In this document: one piece after another, positions 33,745-45,931 of the stretch | How positions within the stretch are numbered: the first letter of the stretch is position 1 | How the letters are laid out: every line of letters begins with the position of its first letter | Translations under genes and position numbers: made by a program | The notes under the pieces: generated by a model | Databases searched by the model: none | What the model saw: only the letters and a program-made list of their open reading frames with translations | Told to the model about the DNA's origin: nothing | Assembly: GCA_907163375.1 (NCBI GenBank) | Contig: CAJQUW010001409.1 | Location: 620,001 to 684,000, forward strand | Reading direction: 5' to 3' | Length of the DNA: 64,000 nucleotides | DNA from: Prostheceraeus crozeri | Lineage: Eukaryota > Platyhelminthes > Polycladida > Euryleptidae

Positions 33745-35885
33745 ATAAGATCGATTTTCTTCTACAAGAGTATCCTAGCGCTGAGGTTACCGTTTCTAGT
33801 GACTTCAACGTGCACAAAGCTGAATGGCTTGCGCATTCACGCACCACTGATCTCTCCGGTCAGGCAGCCGAGGATTTCGCTGTCTCACAGCCTTAGTCAA
33901 ATTGTCACTTGTCCTACCAGAGTACCTGACCGAGCTGGGACACTGGATATCTCCTTGACCTGTTTCTCACCTCAAATCCAACTTGTTTTTTACACAAGGT
34001 TACTTCTCCCCTCGGCACGTCTGATCAATGTGTTATCACAGTTTCTGGCAAACAAATTTGCTCCACACCGTCTGCACTCTTCCATAGAACAGTTTATCAA
34101 TTTCCGCACTTTTCTTAGTCAAGTTCAAGCTGAGAATTTGATTCTGAGCGAGAACGTCCACACGTCGGCGCAAGAACTGACAGAGTGGCTTCAGATAGGG
34201 ATGTTGGCTTACATTCCTCACCGTACTTTCCAAATGAAGCCCCACTCACAACCTTGGTTTACACCAGAATGTGCAGCTGCAAGTTGCCAGCGTGACCACT
34301 TTTGCCATAAGTGTAAGCGTGACAGTACTGCTGGCAATCTTGAATTGTACAAAACCGCACGTAGAAATTGCAAGGAGACCATACATCAGGCCAAAAGCCG
34401 TTAAGCTTTGTATGTACGGAAATCCATTGCTACCTAACAGCTTGGCTCTAAGAACTTCTTGAAGATCTACAACAATGTCAACAATAGGAACAAATCCTCC
34501 ATCCCAGCACTCCGTCATGCCGAAGTCAATACTTCTATGGCGACAACCTCAGCAGACAGCCGAACTTCTTTGAAAGGAGTTTGCGAAGAATTCGTCATTA
34601 GACGATGGAGGTAGAATTCCACCTCCAATTCCCACGCGCACTGATGAGACAGTTAGTCCTCCTTCGGTCACAGTCCGAAACGTCAAAAAGATCATCGCAG
34701 GTCTCGATAGCTCTAAGTCTAGTGGACCAGATGGCATCCCGGTTTCGGTCTTCAAGCATCTCTCACCTGAGCTTTCTCCACTTTTATCTAAACTGTTCAG
34801 TAGATGTGTATCCACCGGTGAGTTTCCATCTTGTTGGAAAGTAGCTTCCGTGGTTCCAGTTCCAAAGAAAGGTTCTGACTCATCTCTTCCATCTAGTTAC
34901 CGTCCTATCAGCCTGCTTCCAATTGCTGGCAAGATTTTTGAAGCAGTGATTAACCAACACATTGTTAACTTCCTTGAAACTCAGAACCTTCTATCAGAAG
35001 AACAGTATGGCTTCAGGCACTCTCGATCAACTGCAGATCTTCTTTCATATGTCACTGAACATGTGAGTCGTGTCCTTGACAGACAAGGTGAGACGAGATC
35101 AGTTGCCTTGGATATTTCCAAGGCATTCGATAAAGTCTGGCATCAGGGACTCCTTATGAAGCTAAAGTCGTATGGAGTTGCTGATCAACTCCACAAACTT
35201 CTTGCTTCCTTCCTTAGTGACCGGCAGATATCTGTCGTCTTAGATGGACAAAAGTCTTCCACCAAGGTTGTCAATGCAGGAGTTCCGCAAGGGTCAATTT
35301 TGGGACCCACTCTTTTTCTGCTGTACATCAACAACCTCCCAGACTGCCTATTGAGTAAATTGGTGATGTATGCAGATGACACGACACTCTTCAATTCCAA
35401 TGAGCGACTTGCTAAGAACACTCATCAACGTCAGCATTTATGCGACGTTCTTAATGAAGACTTAGGCAGGTTCTCAGAATGGGGCGCCAAATGGCTTGTT
35501 TCCTTCAATCCTTCAAAAACTCAGAGTATTCTGCACTCACGACTTAAAGGAGATGATGATCATAGTATTATGATGTCAGATAATAGGATCAGAGAACAAG
35601 ATTCCATCTCCTTCCTTGGATTGGCGGTTACGAAAGACTTGTCATGGAAACCGTACATCCAATCCATTAGCAAACAGGCAGCTCAACGCATTGGTAGTCT
35701 CCATCGTGCGAGCAGCTATCTTCCACCACAGACTGTCTGCTATCTTTACAAGTCCACTATTCGTCCTCTGATGGAGCATTGTTGTCATCTGTGGGCCGGC
35801 GCCCCACAAACACATCTTAACCTCTTTGAACGGGTTGAGAAACGTGTGAAGAATCTTATGGAGAGTCGCTCGAAAAGCGACTCAC
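33745..35885 (+). mobile_element. LINE copy B, inverted partner of copy A
   Basis: The same LINE on the plus strand, head to head with copy A. It begins inside the endonuclease (5' truncated) and lacks about 190 bp near the 3' end: the sequence jumps from the residue block VKNLM to SRSKS, joining positions that in copy A are at about 30340 and 30150. Similarity to copy A ends near 35877. The last part of the 3' end is missing. Confidence 0.9.
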
Positions 35886-35947
35886 CTGCACGAATCTGTT
35901 CCATCCATAGGACAAGTTCGTGCACGTTATTGTCTCATAAAAGTTAA
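33799..35947 (+). pseudogene. LINE copy B endonuclease and reverse transcriptase remnants
   Basis: 33799-34404 carries the endonuclease C-terminus and linker, ending at the same TAA as copy A. 34850-35947 carries the reverse transcriptase, with the palm motifs ALDISKAFDKVW, GVPQGSILGP and YADD intact and the same first 220 or so residues as copy A. In between, 34430-34580 has extra indels and a further stop not in copy A. The ORF ends in about 30 unrelated residues after the 3' deletion. Confidence 0.88.
35863..35883. other. Perfect hairpin at the LINE copy B deletion junction
   Basis: GAGTCGCT and AGCGACTC form an 8-bp perfect stem around a CGAAA loop, exactly where copy B rejoins the LINE sequence after its internal deletion and where LINE similarity stops. 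Confidence 0.7.
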
Positions 35948-36650
35948 TTTTATGCAATGAGTTAAGCCATGCAACCCTAAGTTTTCATTATGAAAAATAT
36001 CAGTATCTAATATTTCAGAAACAGTAGGCGAATTTCTGGTCTAGTGAGCGAGGGATTAAAAATCAAGAATATTCATTTTTGTACGAATTTGCCCCATTCT
36101 CCCCTAAATTAACTAAGTGCGGCAGCTGACAGATGCCAATAAAGATGAAACGAATTTTGTGAAATAGTAGCACGAAACTTATCATACATGATGTAGTTCT
36201 GCAGTATGACCTGCTAAGTAAAACAGCATGATACATTTTCAGGGCAACGTAACATTTTGGTCATGCTGCTAATATGTAAAAAAATGCCTTTCTAGTAGCT
36301 GATTCCTCCGCAATAAAATGAAATGAAACACAAAAAATAGGATGCATTATTTGCATTTTATTTCATTTTACTACGGATGAAAGGGACAGAAGAAATAATT
36401 TTTGATCCGTGACAAGATCTCCATCAGCGTTGCAACTAGCTGTGGAAATTACGCAGCGCGTATTATTTTTGCAAGCTTCGTAAATGTGCTGCGTAATCCT
36501 TCCTGCGTATTCTTCTGATGATAGAAATAATGTCATGAACAAAATCAAAAAGTGGTGCTACCACTGTCTGAAAATTTCAAATTCATTCGTTCTTCGTATC
36601 GAAAAGAAACCTTTTTGAAGCAGTTTTGTCGATTGGTTGTGCCATGGGAT

Positions 36651-37379
36651 TTAGTCCGGCAGCCAGAACGAGTTTCTGCAGGGAACGAGGCCGAAAATGA
36701 GACTTTCACAGAATGATGTACACCCTATGCCTACTACGAATCGGCACGTCTGCCGAGTTCTAGTGAGTTCCTCTTCTTGTCAGACAGGATCAGAGAAAAA
36801 CACATGTAAATCCAATGGGACGCAGATTGCAGTTTTTTGTTGAAATGAAATTTTGTATGTTTTCTCTGATGAAACGAAAAGTATTCAGCCTAGAGTCATC
36901 ATTTTTGACATGGAATGTCTTCAGGTCATTTCCTATGATGTGCATGTGCTTTTATCATGCATCTAATCGGCAATGCATGTGAGAAAATGGTTGAATGTGG
37001 ATAAAGTTGCTCAAAATGTTTGTGTTTGCCGACATTAAGAGGCTCGCCAAATCTAAATGCGTTTAGCTTTGTAGACAGGAGTGCATGAAAATGAAAGGAA
37101 ATGACCTGAAGACATTCCATGCCAAAAATAATGACTCTGGGCTGAATACTTTTCGTTTCATCAGAGAAAACATACAAAATTTCATTTCAACAAAAAACTG
37201 CAATCTGCGTCCCATTGGATTTACATGTGTTTTTCTCTGATCCTGTCTGACAAGAAGAGGAACTCGCTAGAACTCGGCAGACGTGCCGATTCGTAGTAGG
37301 CATAGGGTGTACATCATTCTGTGAAAGTCTCATTTTCGTCCTCGTTCCCTGCAGAAACTCGTTCTGGCTACCGGACTAA
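36651..37379. repeat. Long inverted repeat with 284-bp arms and 161-bp spacer
   Basis: Arms 36651-36934 and 37096-37379 are equal in length and about 95 percent identical in inverse orientation by eye. They share the TCAGAGAAAAACACATGT and CGGCACGTCTGCCGA-like blocks. No coding sequence or target duplication was found. This is a foldback or hairpin MITE. Confidence 0.9.
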
Positions 37380-38686
37380 TTGTCAGATAATGATATCAGT
37401 GAACCTGAATTTAAGTAGAAATCGTACACTTATGCTTCTGTTTCTCAAATAGACAGCTCGTATCATAGAGGGATGTTGTGCAGTTTTCGCTGGACATCAT
37501 GTCCAGGACAGTAGTGAGTATTCAGGATTATTCAGCATTGTGCCTGGTCGCCTTTGAATCTGTGACTATCTCTTCCAGTAACACCTCCGTTGAACACATA
37601 TTAGTGGACTTTGTGGTTTGCTAATCAAGAAGCTGAATCATTTGTAGCAGTTATCAATGAACTCGTGTTGCTCAAAGCGGTTAGATGAAAGCCACTTCAG
37701 CCACCTGCCCTCTTGATCAAGCTAATGTAACGGCAGGATTTAATACAGCAGTTGCATATGAAACGAAATTGAAGCCGAAAAGGAAGTGTATGAAAAGAAA
37801 AGGAACTCGAGATCAGGGGCCGTATTAATGAAGATAGCACTAGCCTAGCACTATGTCCAAAATCTGGCAAATTCTCTAGCAAGGTGGATGACGCCAGATT
37901 GAATATTAAAGCGCAATATTGAAGGATATATAATGTGATGTTTACAGCGTAGTGATGTTGAGCACATTGGCTTTAATATGGTGTATGATTTTTCTAATTT
38001 GAATAAACATATCGAATCATAAACTGCAATTATAAGTTATTCCACAACTAAATAAATTTTGTGCTAAACTGGAATTTAAGCGACACATTCTATTTATGTA
38101 TTACACTTCTGTACTAGACGTCCTGATAAATGGAATGGATAGTTATTTTCAACATTTAGACAACCAATATTCCTATTTATGAATTTCACCTCATGACGAC
38201 AAAATAGATTATCATTGATACTAACTGTTTGCGTATGAAGTAAAACAACGGTGATAATATTCCGTGATCTTCATAGTTTTCAAATTTACTGAATCGTGGG
38301 TTTGCTATCTTAGAATCTCAAGCGCATTTTTAAATACCCATATAATCGCATTTCAAAACTGCTTGACATTTATAATCGTTGATAAATTTGTATGATAATG
38401 AAATTGTGATGTACTCGTAATAGTGTGCTTAAAATTGCTAAGTAAGTCGCTTTCTTTTTATTTTATTGTAGTTAAAATTGCTTTATCTCATTAGCCTGAT
38501 AAGAATCGAGATGTATTGGCGATAAATTGACAAACATTATTCTCTCCAGAAAGCTTTAGAAAGTAGTTCAAAATAATAGAAGAATTTCAGAAAGTAAGAA
38601 GAAAACTCCCCATCAATACTTCTGACACTGCTAATGATTTGATCAAAAACGTTCAAGATAGGAATTACAATAATACATCATATTTT

Positions 38687-39031
38687 ATAAATAAACAAAA
38701 ACACCAAAGTCATCAACGAGCGCTTTCGTCCGTTATATTTCATGTTCTTGCATTGTTGATGACGCACTGGATCGCTTTAAAACTGTTTTCCGTCCTCGGA
38801 ATTTCTAGCTATTGTTCATCTACGAGATATTGTGCATTAAACGGCTCGCACCCGACCTTTGTGTACAGAAAGATATCTTGTTCACTCTACGTCTGCCTTG
38901 GTGACTAACTGACTATTGATCTTTTGTACTAACGTCGTCATGCCGCTAATTTTTTATTCACTTCCGTGTTCAACATGAAATAGAACGGACGAAAGCGCTC
39001 GTTGATGAATTTGGAGTTTTTGTTTATTTAT
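38687..39031. mobile_element. MITE of about 345 bp with inverted ends of about 60 bp
   Basis: ATAAATAAACAAAAACACC at 38687 and its inverse ending at 39031 continue inward through CATCAACGAGCGCTTTCGTC and CATGTT with few mismatches. The interior is unique. No target duplication was certain. Confidence 0.75.
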
Positions 39032-39879
39032 GAATTAAGTAAGGTGTCGAATTTCTTCCGTGATTATAAGCATCATATGTTATTTACAGTGACTTGTTCA
39101 CAATGTAATAAGTCAGACAATTCGAAGGATTTATTTACTGATATTTCATTCTCAGATTTTAGCATATACTTTAAATTCAAAGTGAAATGAAGGCTAGTGT
39201 AACATAAGTGCCAAACAATTTAACGGAATAGAAAGTTGACTATCAGCTCAGAAATCTGGCCGAACAACCACTTGAGAACTGTAGTAAGAAAGTAGTTGCC
39301 ATGTAAGAGAACATTTTTGAATGTGAAGTCGAGAAGCTGTCAATGAGAAAAGCGAACAATATAAAAAATTTACAGAGTAATAAATAATATCATCATATAG
39401 ACGAGAGTTTTCTGGGAAGATATTTTGCATATCATTTCTGTCCGAAAGAACACGTTTTCATCTATTAAAAAATTGACTAATCTGGTTATGGTAAAGGCTG
39501 CCAAACTTTTTTTAGGTTGAAATTAGTGTAATTTTGCACTTCTCAAAAATCAGTTTTTACATCATTTGACTTTTTTGCTGTACAATATATTCAAAATTGT
39601 CATGTTACATAAATTCAAAAGATAGGGAAGCTCAGTTAGGAAGTTTTCATAATATGTCCACCGGTGAAAGTGAACTCTCCCTTTAGTTTTACAATTTCTC
39701 GTTGATGAAAGGTTGGCACCTGAAACGACCAAGAATAGGAGTGACTGCTTATTTTTGTCATTTTATCACTCATAATAATTATGAATGTTGTATCACGTTT
39801 ACCAAAATTGGAAATAAACATTTTGACTTTTGAATTCTGAGGAATGTTCAATTGTCACTTTTGGATCACGTAATCCTTG

Positions 39880-40590
39880 CTCTCTATGAAAGTTGGTTGG
39901 AGACAATTCAGTGGTCTGAGCGCGTGAAACACCTTGGAATCCACATCTCGAAGCACTTCAAATTCTCACATCTCATCATCCTTTCTGTCAGGAAGGCCAA
40001 CAATGTTCTCTCTACCATTCTGCGGACTTTCATCTCAAGAGACCTCAAGCTACTTATGAAGCTTTACACTTCCCTAGCTTGCCCACATCTAGAGTACGCC
40101 GTCCCGGTTTGGAATCCATAATTATACAAAGAGAATGTACTGATCGAGCGGCGCTTGACTCGCAACATTTATGTCGTAACTTCGATTCCATACGAAGAGA
40201 TACTGAAGCATTTAAACCTACCATCCCTCCGATGTCGTAAACGTCTAATGGACCTCGCGGAAGTCTTGTAAAACCTTGCCGAATATTGTAAATCTCTGTG
40301 CACCATGTGATCCAAATTCTTTTTTCATCCGAAATACATCGATCTCTCGTGGACACAGTCTGAAATTTTACAGACAGCCGTGTAATTGCAACACACGGCG
40401 CAATTTTTATTTCGCAACGAATTTTCGATGGCTGCAACGCACTTCCTGAGGAAATTAGTCTCCAACTCATTGAAGGTATTTAAATATAAACTGCAACTTT
40501 TTCTTGTGTAACTCTTCATCATCCTGCTTTGGTGATCTGCTGCACTTATTGGTGCATTTGAATAAATAAATATGTAATTGTTGTTGTTAT
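39880..40590 (+). mobile_element. 5'-truncated LINE, reverse-transcriptase C-terminus
   Basis: The frame from 39852 gives VKHLGIHISKHFKFS, then VRKANNVLS, TFISRDLKLLMKLYTSL and CPHLEYAVPVWNP. This is the post-palm block of CR1/Jockey-group LINEs. A TAA at 40119-40121 interrupts it, after which the same frame continues (LYKENVLIERRLTRNIY, YEEILKHLNLPSLRCRKR). It ends in a TTGTTGTTATTATT microsatellite near 40580. It is a different family from copies A and B, and much older. Confidence 0.75.
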
Positions 40591-42577
40591 TATTCATTTA
40601 TCGTTGTCAGCTGAGCTAATTATTACAACTGTCACTCAGTCAGATCATACCTTAATCAATAAGCGATGGGGTTTTGTCTAGTGCATAGTTATCAAGAATT
40701 GTGCACTGTTTTGATGTTCATGATGAGCACTATGTGTATTTTACATGGTGACTTATTCGATTTGTGGGGTTTGGCAAACTGCGTAAAAAATTGGCCTGCG
40801 TCCTGTTTTACTATCCAGCCGTTGACAACACTGGTCTGCATTAGTGAATACTCGTTGCATCCACGACACTCAACTCCTTATCAAAATATTTATTTAGAAA
40901 TTCAAGTAAATGCACATGTACAAGTAATCAAAACGATTACAACATCTCTAGCATCTTTTTAGTGTCAAATTTCCTATGGTGAGATCCCAGAACTCTTGCC
41001 GAAACTCCTTTGTGGTGAATTTACTCGTACTTGACGATCAAGCTTGGCAAAAAATTATCCTTCCATGACTGAATTAGATGTTTTCGTGAGTGCTAGTTTT
41101 AAGGTCCGATCGGAATTTCCTTCCTGTGCTCTGCCCTCCGGGAAATTTTCGGTTCACTCCGAGTTCGGCACGCTCATGCCCACTCCTTCATATTTCGTCG
41201 ACTAGCTCGTTTCATACTCCATTTCGTATCATTATTACACAAATTGACGCTCTCCAATCTTTCAATTCATGCATGCATTTAACTTGTCTGCTCAGAGGAT
41301 GTTCTGTGATTATTTATTTTTCTAACAACTACTATTGACTAATGATTGTATAGTAGTGAGGGATAGCGATGATTGCTGGCTATGAGATACAATTTCATGC
41401 AAAATAATTTTAGTGCAGTTTATTCTCAAATGTTCTAGCTACGGTTTTATGGCAACATATAAATCCGACTTTCTTTTCGATTTTGTTTACCTTAGTTTGT
41501 AGAACTGGAAACTTAGAAAGGAAAACCACTGTTTTCTGATTATCGCTTAAAGCACCAATCTATAATGTAAGTTGATGAATTTTAAGAAGCACCAAATTAC
41601 TGAAACATGCAATAATTTTAAGTTCTTATTCTTGTCTGAAGGCGATGCTGTAAATTATTTTTGTAAGCTATCAATTAAGCCATTTTAGTAGGTTCAGATA
41701 GGATATGTATACGATGAAGCATTTCCGATCTGTGAGATTTTAATTTTTGTTATCAAAATCTAAAGTTTCGTTATATTCGTCATTTGAATCATACACAGAT
41801 GATGTCAATGATTCAGTAATAACATCAAAATCTTCATCAGAAGATCGATCTAAAATTAAAGTGAGACGTAGTTGCCCATCGAATGTGTCGTTTTAAAAAT
41901 TTAAAACTGTCTTCATCGATGCTGCAAAAGAAGGTGCATGTAGGTCGATAAATTCATATGTTATTATCATGCAAATTCAGAAAAGATATTTGGTCATATA
42001 ATCCTCGCAGAGCATTGAATGAATTGCAACAACCGAAATGAATCTTAAATTAAAAATGTATTTATAAAGAAAGGTCCATTTAGGAGCAAGACCCTAAAAG
42101 TTATTCTCATTGCATACCATCATCTGTGGTAATATTCTCAGATCAAAATTTGAAATGATTCTCCTGCTTGAATGATGCTGTGGGATTAAATGGACCAAAG
42201 GTAACTACATTATTATTGAAAAATATCTATCGAATGATAATAAAAGGAATTACATGTGGTTGATCACAATGCTGCAACACGTTCATGCCTACGATAGGTA
42301 AAATATAAACCGAATTGTGCAGTGGGACGTACGTTTCTAAAATGTGCTCTATAAGCATCAGAAGCATGCGACAAGAGTCATGCATCACCAGACCTGCCAA
42401 CTGTCCCGGATTTTCCGGGACAGTCCCGGATTTTGGAGCTGTCCCGGATGTCCCGGAAAAGTTAAAATGCTGTCCCGGATTTTGAATTTATTAACCTAAG
42501 ATGAATTCTAGATTGTTTAAGAACGCATATTTCAAACATTTGCGCTGCGCGCGCAATCCTAAGGGCAATTCCACGCA

Positions 42578-42974
42578 GTCACGAACGAACTTTGCAGGAT
42601 TTATTATTACATTTCTGATTGTCATTCCTAACCTATTGAACCGGTGATAATCATACTTTATTTGAATTGGCTGCAATATTCACTGTTTATGAAACACTAG
42701 CCAAACCGATGAAAAAATGTGTATTTGATGGTTTAAAATACAATAGTTTGAGTGGTCACGAACGAACACAGAACGACAAGATTTTTTCGAAAAAAATGTA
42801 GACGTTAATAACCTCCAAAGCTCTGGATTCTTCATCACGAAATTTGCTCTGATTGAATAGATTAGTATGCTATTTGATCAACTTAAATGCTGAAAAGAAA
42901 TCTAGAAACGTTTGATTACTAGCAGTTCATAAGTTTCGAGAAGTGCGGTCACGAACGAAAAGTCACGAACGAAC
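42578..42974 (+). repeat. Left cluster of GTCACGAACGAAC words (four copies)
   Basis: Copies at 42578-42590, 42755-42767, 42948-42960 (last base A) and 42962-42974, all in plus orientation. They lie 190 to 585 bp inside the left terminus of the transposon, with an AT-rich background between. They are candidate transposase-binding or promoter sites. Confidence 0.85.
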
Positions 42975-43293
42975 ATTTTGTCCAACTTCATCAGAAAACA
43001 TATTCGAAAAAGAAATCAGTCACAAACGCGCTCCATGCATTCCTTTGTATAAAGATAAAGTTAATAAATCATTTCGGAACATTTGCTTCGTGTCGGGCAT
43101 CGAATATCTATTGGGATTCGTCGTTTTTTTGGCATACAAGTTCATTCACGAAAGTTAGTCATACTGGCACAAATTTACAAAGAAACGACGTATGGCTAGG
43201 TACAATTTTGACGCACTTCAATGTCCTAGTTGCTTGTAAGTTATTCTCAAAGTTTCCAAGAGAGTGAAGTTTCTTGACTCACGAGTAATTCTA

Positions 43294-43560
43294 TTTTTAG
43301 CAGTCCAGGGATTCCCATGATATTTCAAGACTGATTTAATCGATATCGAGACAGATGTACGTCTTAGGTGGAGAAACACACATCAACCATAATGTAAAGC
43401 TTTTTTAGTAGCCTTGGGCTTCCCATGACATGACTGATTAACGGAATGGGAGCAAATGTATGTATTGGGTAAAAGAAATAGGCTATTTTTAGTATCCAGG
43501 ATTTTCCCATGAACATGGGTATAAGTTGTGCTATTTTTAGTAGTCGTGGGCGTCCCATGA
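43294..43560 (+). repeat. Four diverged copies of a 27-bp repeat
   Basis: Copies at 43294-43320, 43402-43428, 43486-43512 and 43534-43560, each starting TTTTTAG and ending CCCATGA with a variable CC/GGG middle. Spacing shrinks from 108 to 84 to 48 bp. They sit just upstream of the transposase start. Confidence 0.85.
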
Positions 43561-43624
43561 ATATTTTTGACTGTGAAATATAAAACAATGGAAGATATAT
43601 TTCAATGTGATTCATGACCGAAAA

Positions 43625-45566
43625 ATGGGCAAGACTCGAGCTGAAATCGCGAAGAAGTATCGTTCCACAAATTCATCATATCTTTCCCGAGAAGTTGACC
43701 GGATGAGAGTGAGACGTTCAAATATGACCCAAGAAGAACTCGAACGTGATCGTGAGAAGGCTAAAGTATGAAAAATCTCCTAGAGAAGAGGAAGTTGAAT
43801 GATTCCAACACGGTTTTCAAAACAAAAGCGGCCGAATCGAAGGCAAAACAGCGAGTGATCAATGCAATGCCACGTTCCCCACATCACAGGAAAGTCATTG
43901 CACAAGCAATTGCTGAAGAATACCAAGTCTCCAGCAACTCGTCGTTCATTAAAGGGAAGAGAACATCATTATCAGAAAGCCACAAAGACACCATTGCCGA
44001 TTTCTACGATCAGGATGAAATATCTCGTGTCTGTCCATGAACCAAAGACTATGTTACTGTGCGCGAAAAAGGCGAGAAGATGAAGGTTCAAAAGCGTTCG
44101 TTGATCTACACAGTTGGAGAGTGTTATCGAATGTTCGTAGAAATACACGGCAAATTAGTTGGCAAGTCTCTCTTCTATAATGCCCGTCCCAAACACGTCA
44201 TCCCTATTGGCAAAACTCCACACAACGTTGCTGCTGTGTGCTTCATGAAAACTTTATGTGCTTGCTAAATGCAGCCTCATCTGCGGGATTGATGACATTA
44301 CCGTGTTATCATTCTAATTGGATTGTTGACAATGCACTGTGTCCTGATGCTAAGCCAGATTGCCTGAAGAACACATGCGACGAGTGTGCCAATGGTCAAC
44401 GAATATCGGAGAACGCGATCGACCAGGATGTGGATTTGACTGTTACAGTCAAGAGATGGCAGAAAGGCTTCTCTGGCGAGACTATTGCTTGCCACGACAC
44501 GATTATGTCAGCAATGGAAGTGAGTGAGGCATTCCAAACTTTACTGCCACAGTTCCAGCTGCATCATCTACTGAAAAGAAATCAACAAGCCATGTACCGC
44601 AAGGACAAAGAGTTGGCATCCTCAGAACGCGTACTGGTTCACTTTGACTTCAGTGAAAATGCAACATGTCCCTTCCAGGATGAGGTTCAGAGCGCTCACT
44701 GGAAGCAGAAACAGTTGTCTTTGTTTGTTGTCTGCGTATTCAAGTTCAACGACTGCCCTAGCTGCCGTGTGATGGTCAGTGACGATCTGGATCACTCAAA
44801 ACGATCAGTGTCTCATTATCTGCAGACAATCATTGAATCAACTGTCACATCGGAAGTGCAAGAACTGATCTTCTGGAGTGACGGACCTGCATCCCAATTC
44901 AAGAACCGGTACACTGCCATGCTGCTGAATCATTTTGCGAGGAAGTATGGGCTGCAGATTAGCTGGAACTTCTTTGCGACGGCTCATGGCAAAGGGTGTG
45001 TTGACGGAGTCGGAGGTTCTGCAAAACGGATGGTTTGGGACTGTGTTCGCTCGAGACGTTACCAAGTGCAGAGTGCTCAACAGTTCGTTACCTATCTCAA
45101 CGAGTGCAACAGTAAAATTGTAGGCACGGTCGTGTCGTCCGGTGACATTGATTGTACTTATCACCAGTTACAGAATATTCTTGAGAACGCGCCAAAGATG
45201 ACCGGTGTTCAGACGGATCATCAGTGGATAGCCAAAGACAATCAGCAACTAATTCGACAGCCATTCTCAATCGTCTACGCAGATTGTGATCCTCCATCCA
45301 TTATCAACGAGGTTCGTGTCGGTGATGTGGTCATCGCTAGTGTCAGCACAAGTCGTGGCACCACCAAGAACTTCATCGGAATCATCCAATCTCTAGCTGA
45401 TAATGATTATGAGGTGCAGTTTCTCAAGGAATGCTCGCAATCAATCTGCATGATTTCTGATACAAGTGATGTTGCATGGGTACAGAAATCTGACATTCGA
45501 CCAGTGGAAGTAGATTACACAATAGACAGTCGTGATCGGTATATTTTTTCATCTCCTCCGAAGTGA
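43625..45566 (+). pseudogene. DDE/D-like transposase, decayed, unassigned superfamily
   Basis: The N-terminus is a basic, charged 48-residue stretch (43625-43771, MGKTRAEIAKKY). It is followed by 43768-44268 in another frame (KMKVQKRSLIYTVGECYRMF, ARPKHVIPIG), with a TGA at 44038-44040. The long part is 44238-45566, 442 residues in a third frame. That part has cysteine pairs (CLKNTCDEC), then FDFSENA (Asp137), SDGPASQFKN (Asp215) and FFATAHGKGCVDGVGGSAKR (Asp256). I recognise this set of motifs from uncharacterised proteins multiplied in aquatic invertebrates and insects. The three acidic residues are inferred to be a DDD/E catalytic triad. There are two frameshifts and one stop, so it is inactive but not old. 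Confidence 0.8.
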
Positions 45567-45727
45567 CCATGAAACATTTTATATTTTCCTGTTGCATATA
45601 GGCCTATTCAATATTTTTTAAGCTCTCCTGAATTGATATAGTGTCCTCTTTGTTACCTGAAAGGTGTTTTCATAGCTTTTTCCTAGTTCAAGTTTGCGGG
45701 ATGGAATAATTGTGAAGTTGTGGTCAT

Positions 45728-45931
45728 GTCGCGAACGAAAATAATACCACAGCCACGAACGAACACTCATCTCTTTTCTTCCGACGGTCGTAAATATTAA
45801 TCCCTCATAATCAAATTTCAGTCGAAGGTCACGGTAGCCTAGGGCATCATTTACATATGCATAAATTTGTGCTAGATAAAATTGATCTAGTAGAAGATAG
45901 AAAAATAGTAGATATCTGGTCACGAACGAAC
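45728..45931 (+). repeat. Right cluster of GTCACGAACGAAC-like words (three copies)
   Basis: Copies at 45728-45740 (GTCGCGAACGAAA), 45752-45764 (GCCACGAACGAAC) and 45919-45931 (exact). All are in the same plus orientation as the left cluster rather than inverted, as terminal binding sites would usually be. They lie about 1.0-1.2 kb from the right end. Confidence 0.8.

Noticed and set aside
29890-35885. Single LINE insertion with 5' inversion by twin priming
   Set aside because: Twin priming inverts one part of the element and leaves the other part upright, with little overlap. Here both arms cover the same 2 kb of endonuclease and reverse transcriptase.
36363-36548. Cysteine-containing 61-codon frame as a second phospholipase exon
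   Set aside because: No CCNQHD, no Cys-x-Cys spacing and no flanking splice sites that fit.
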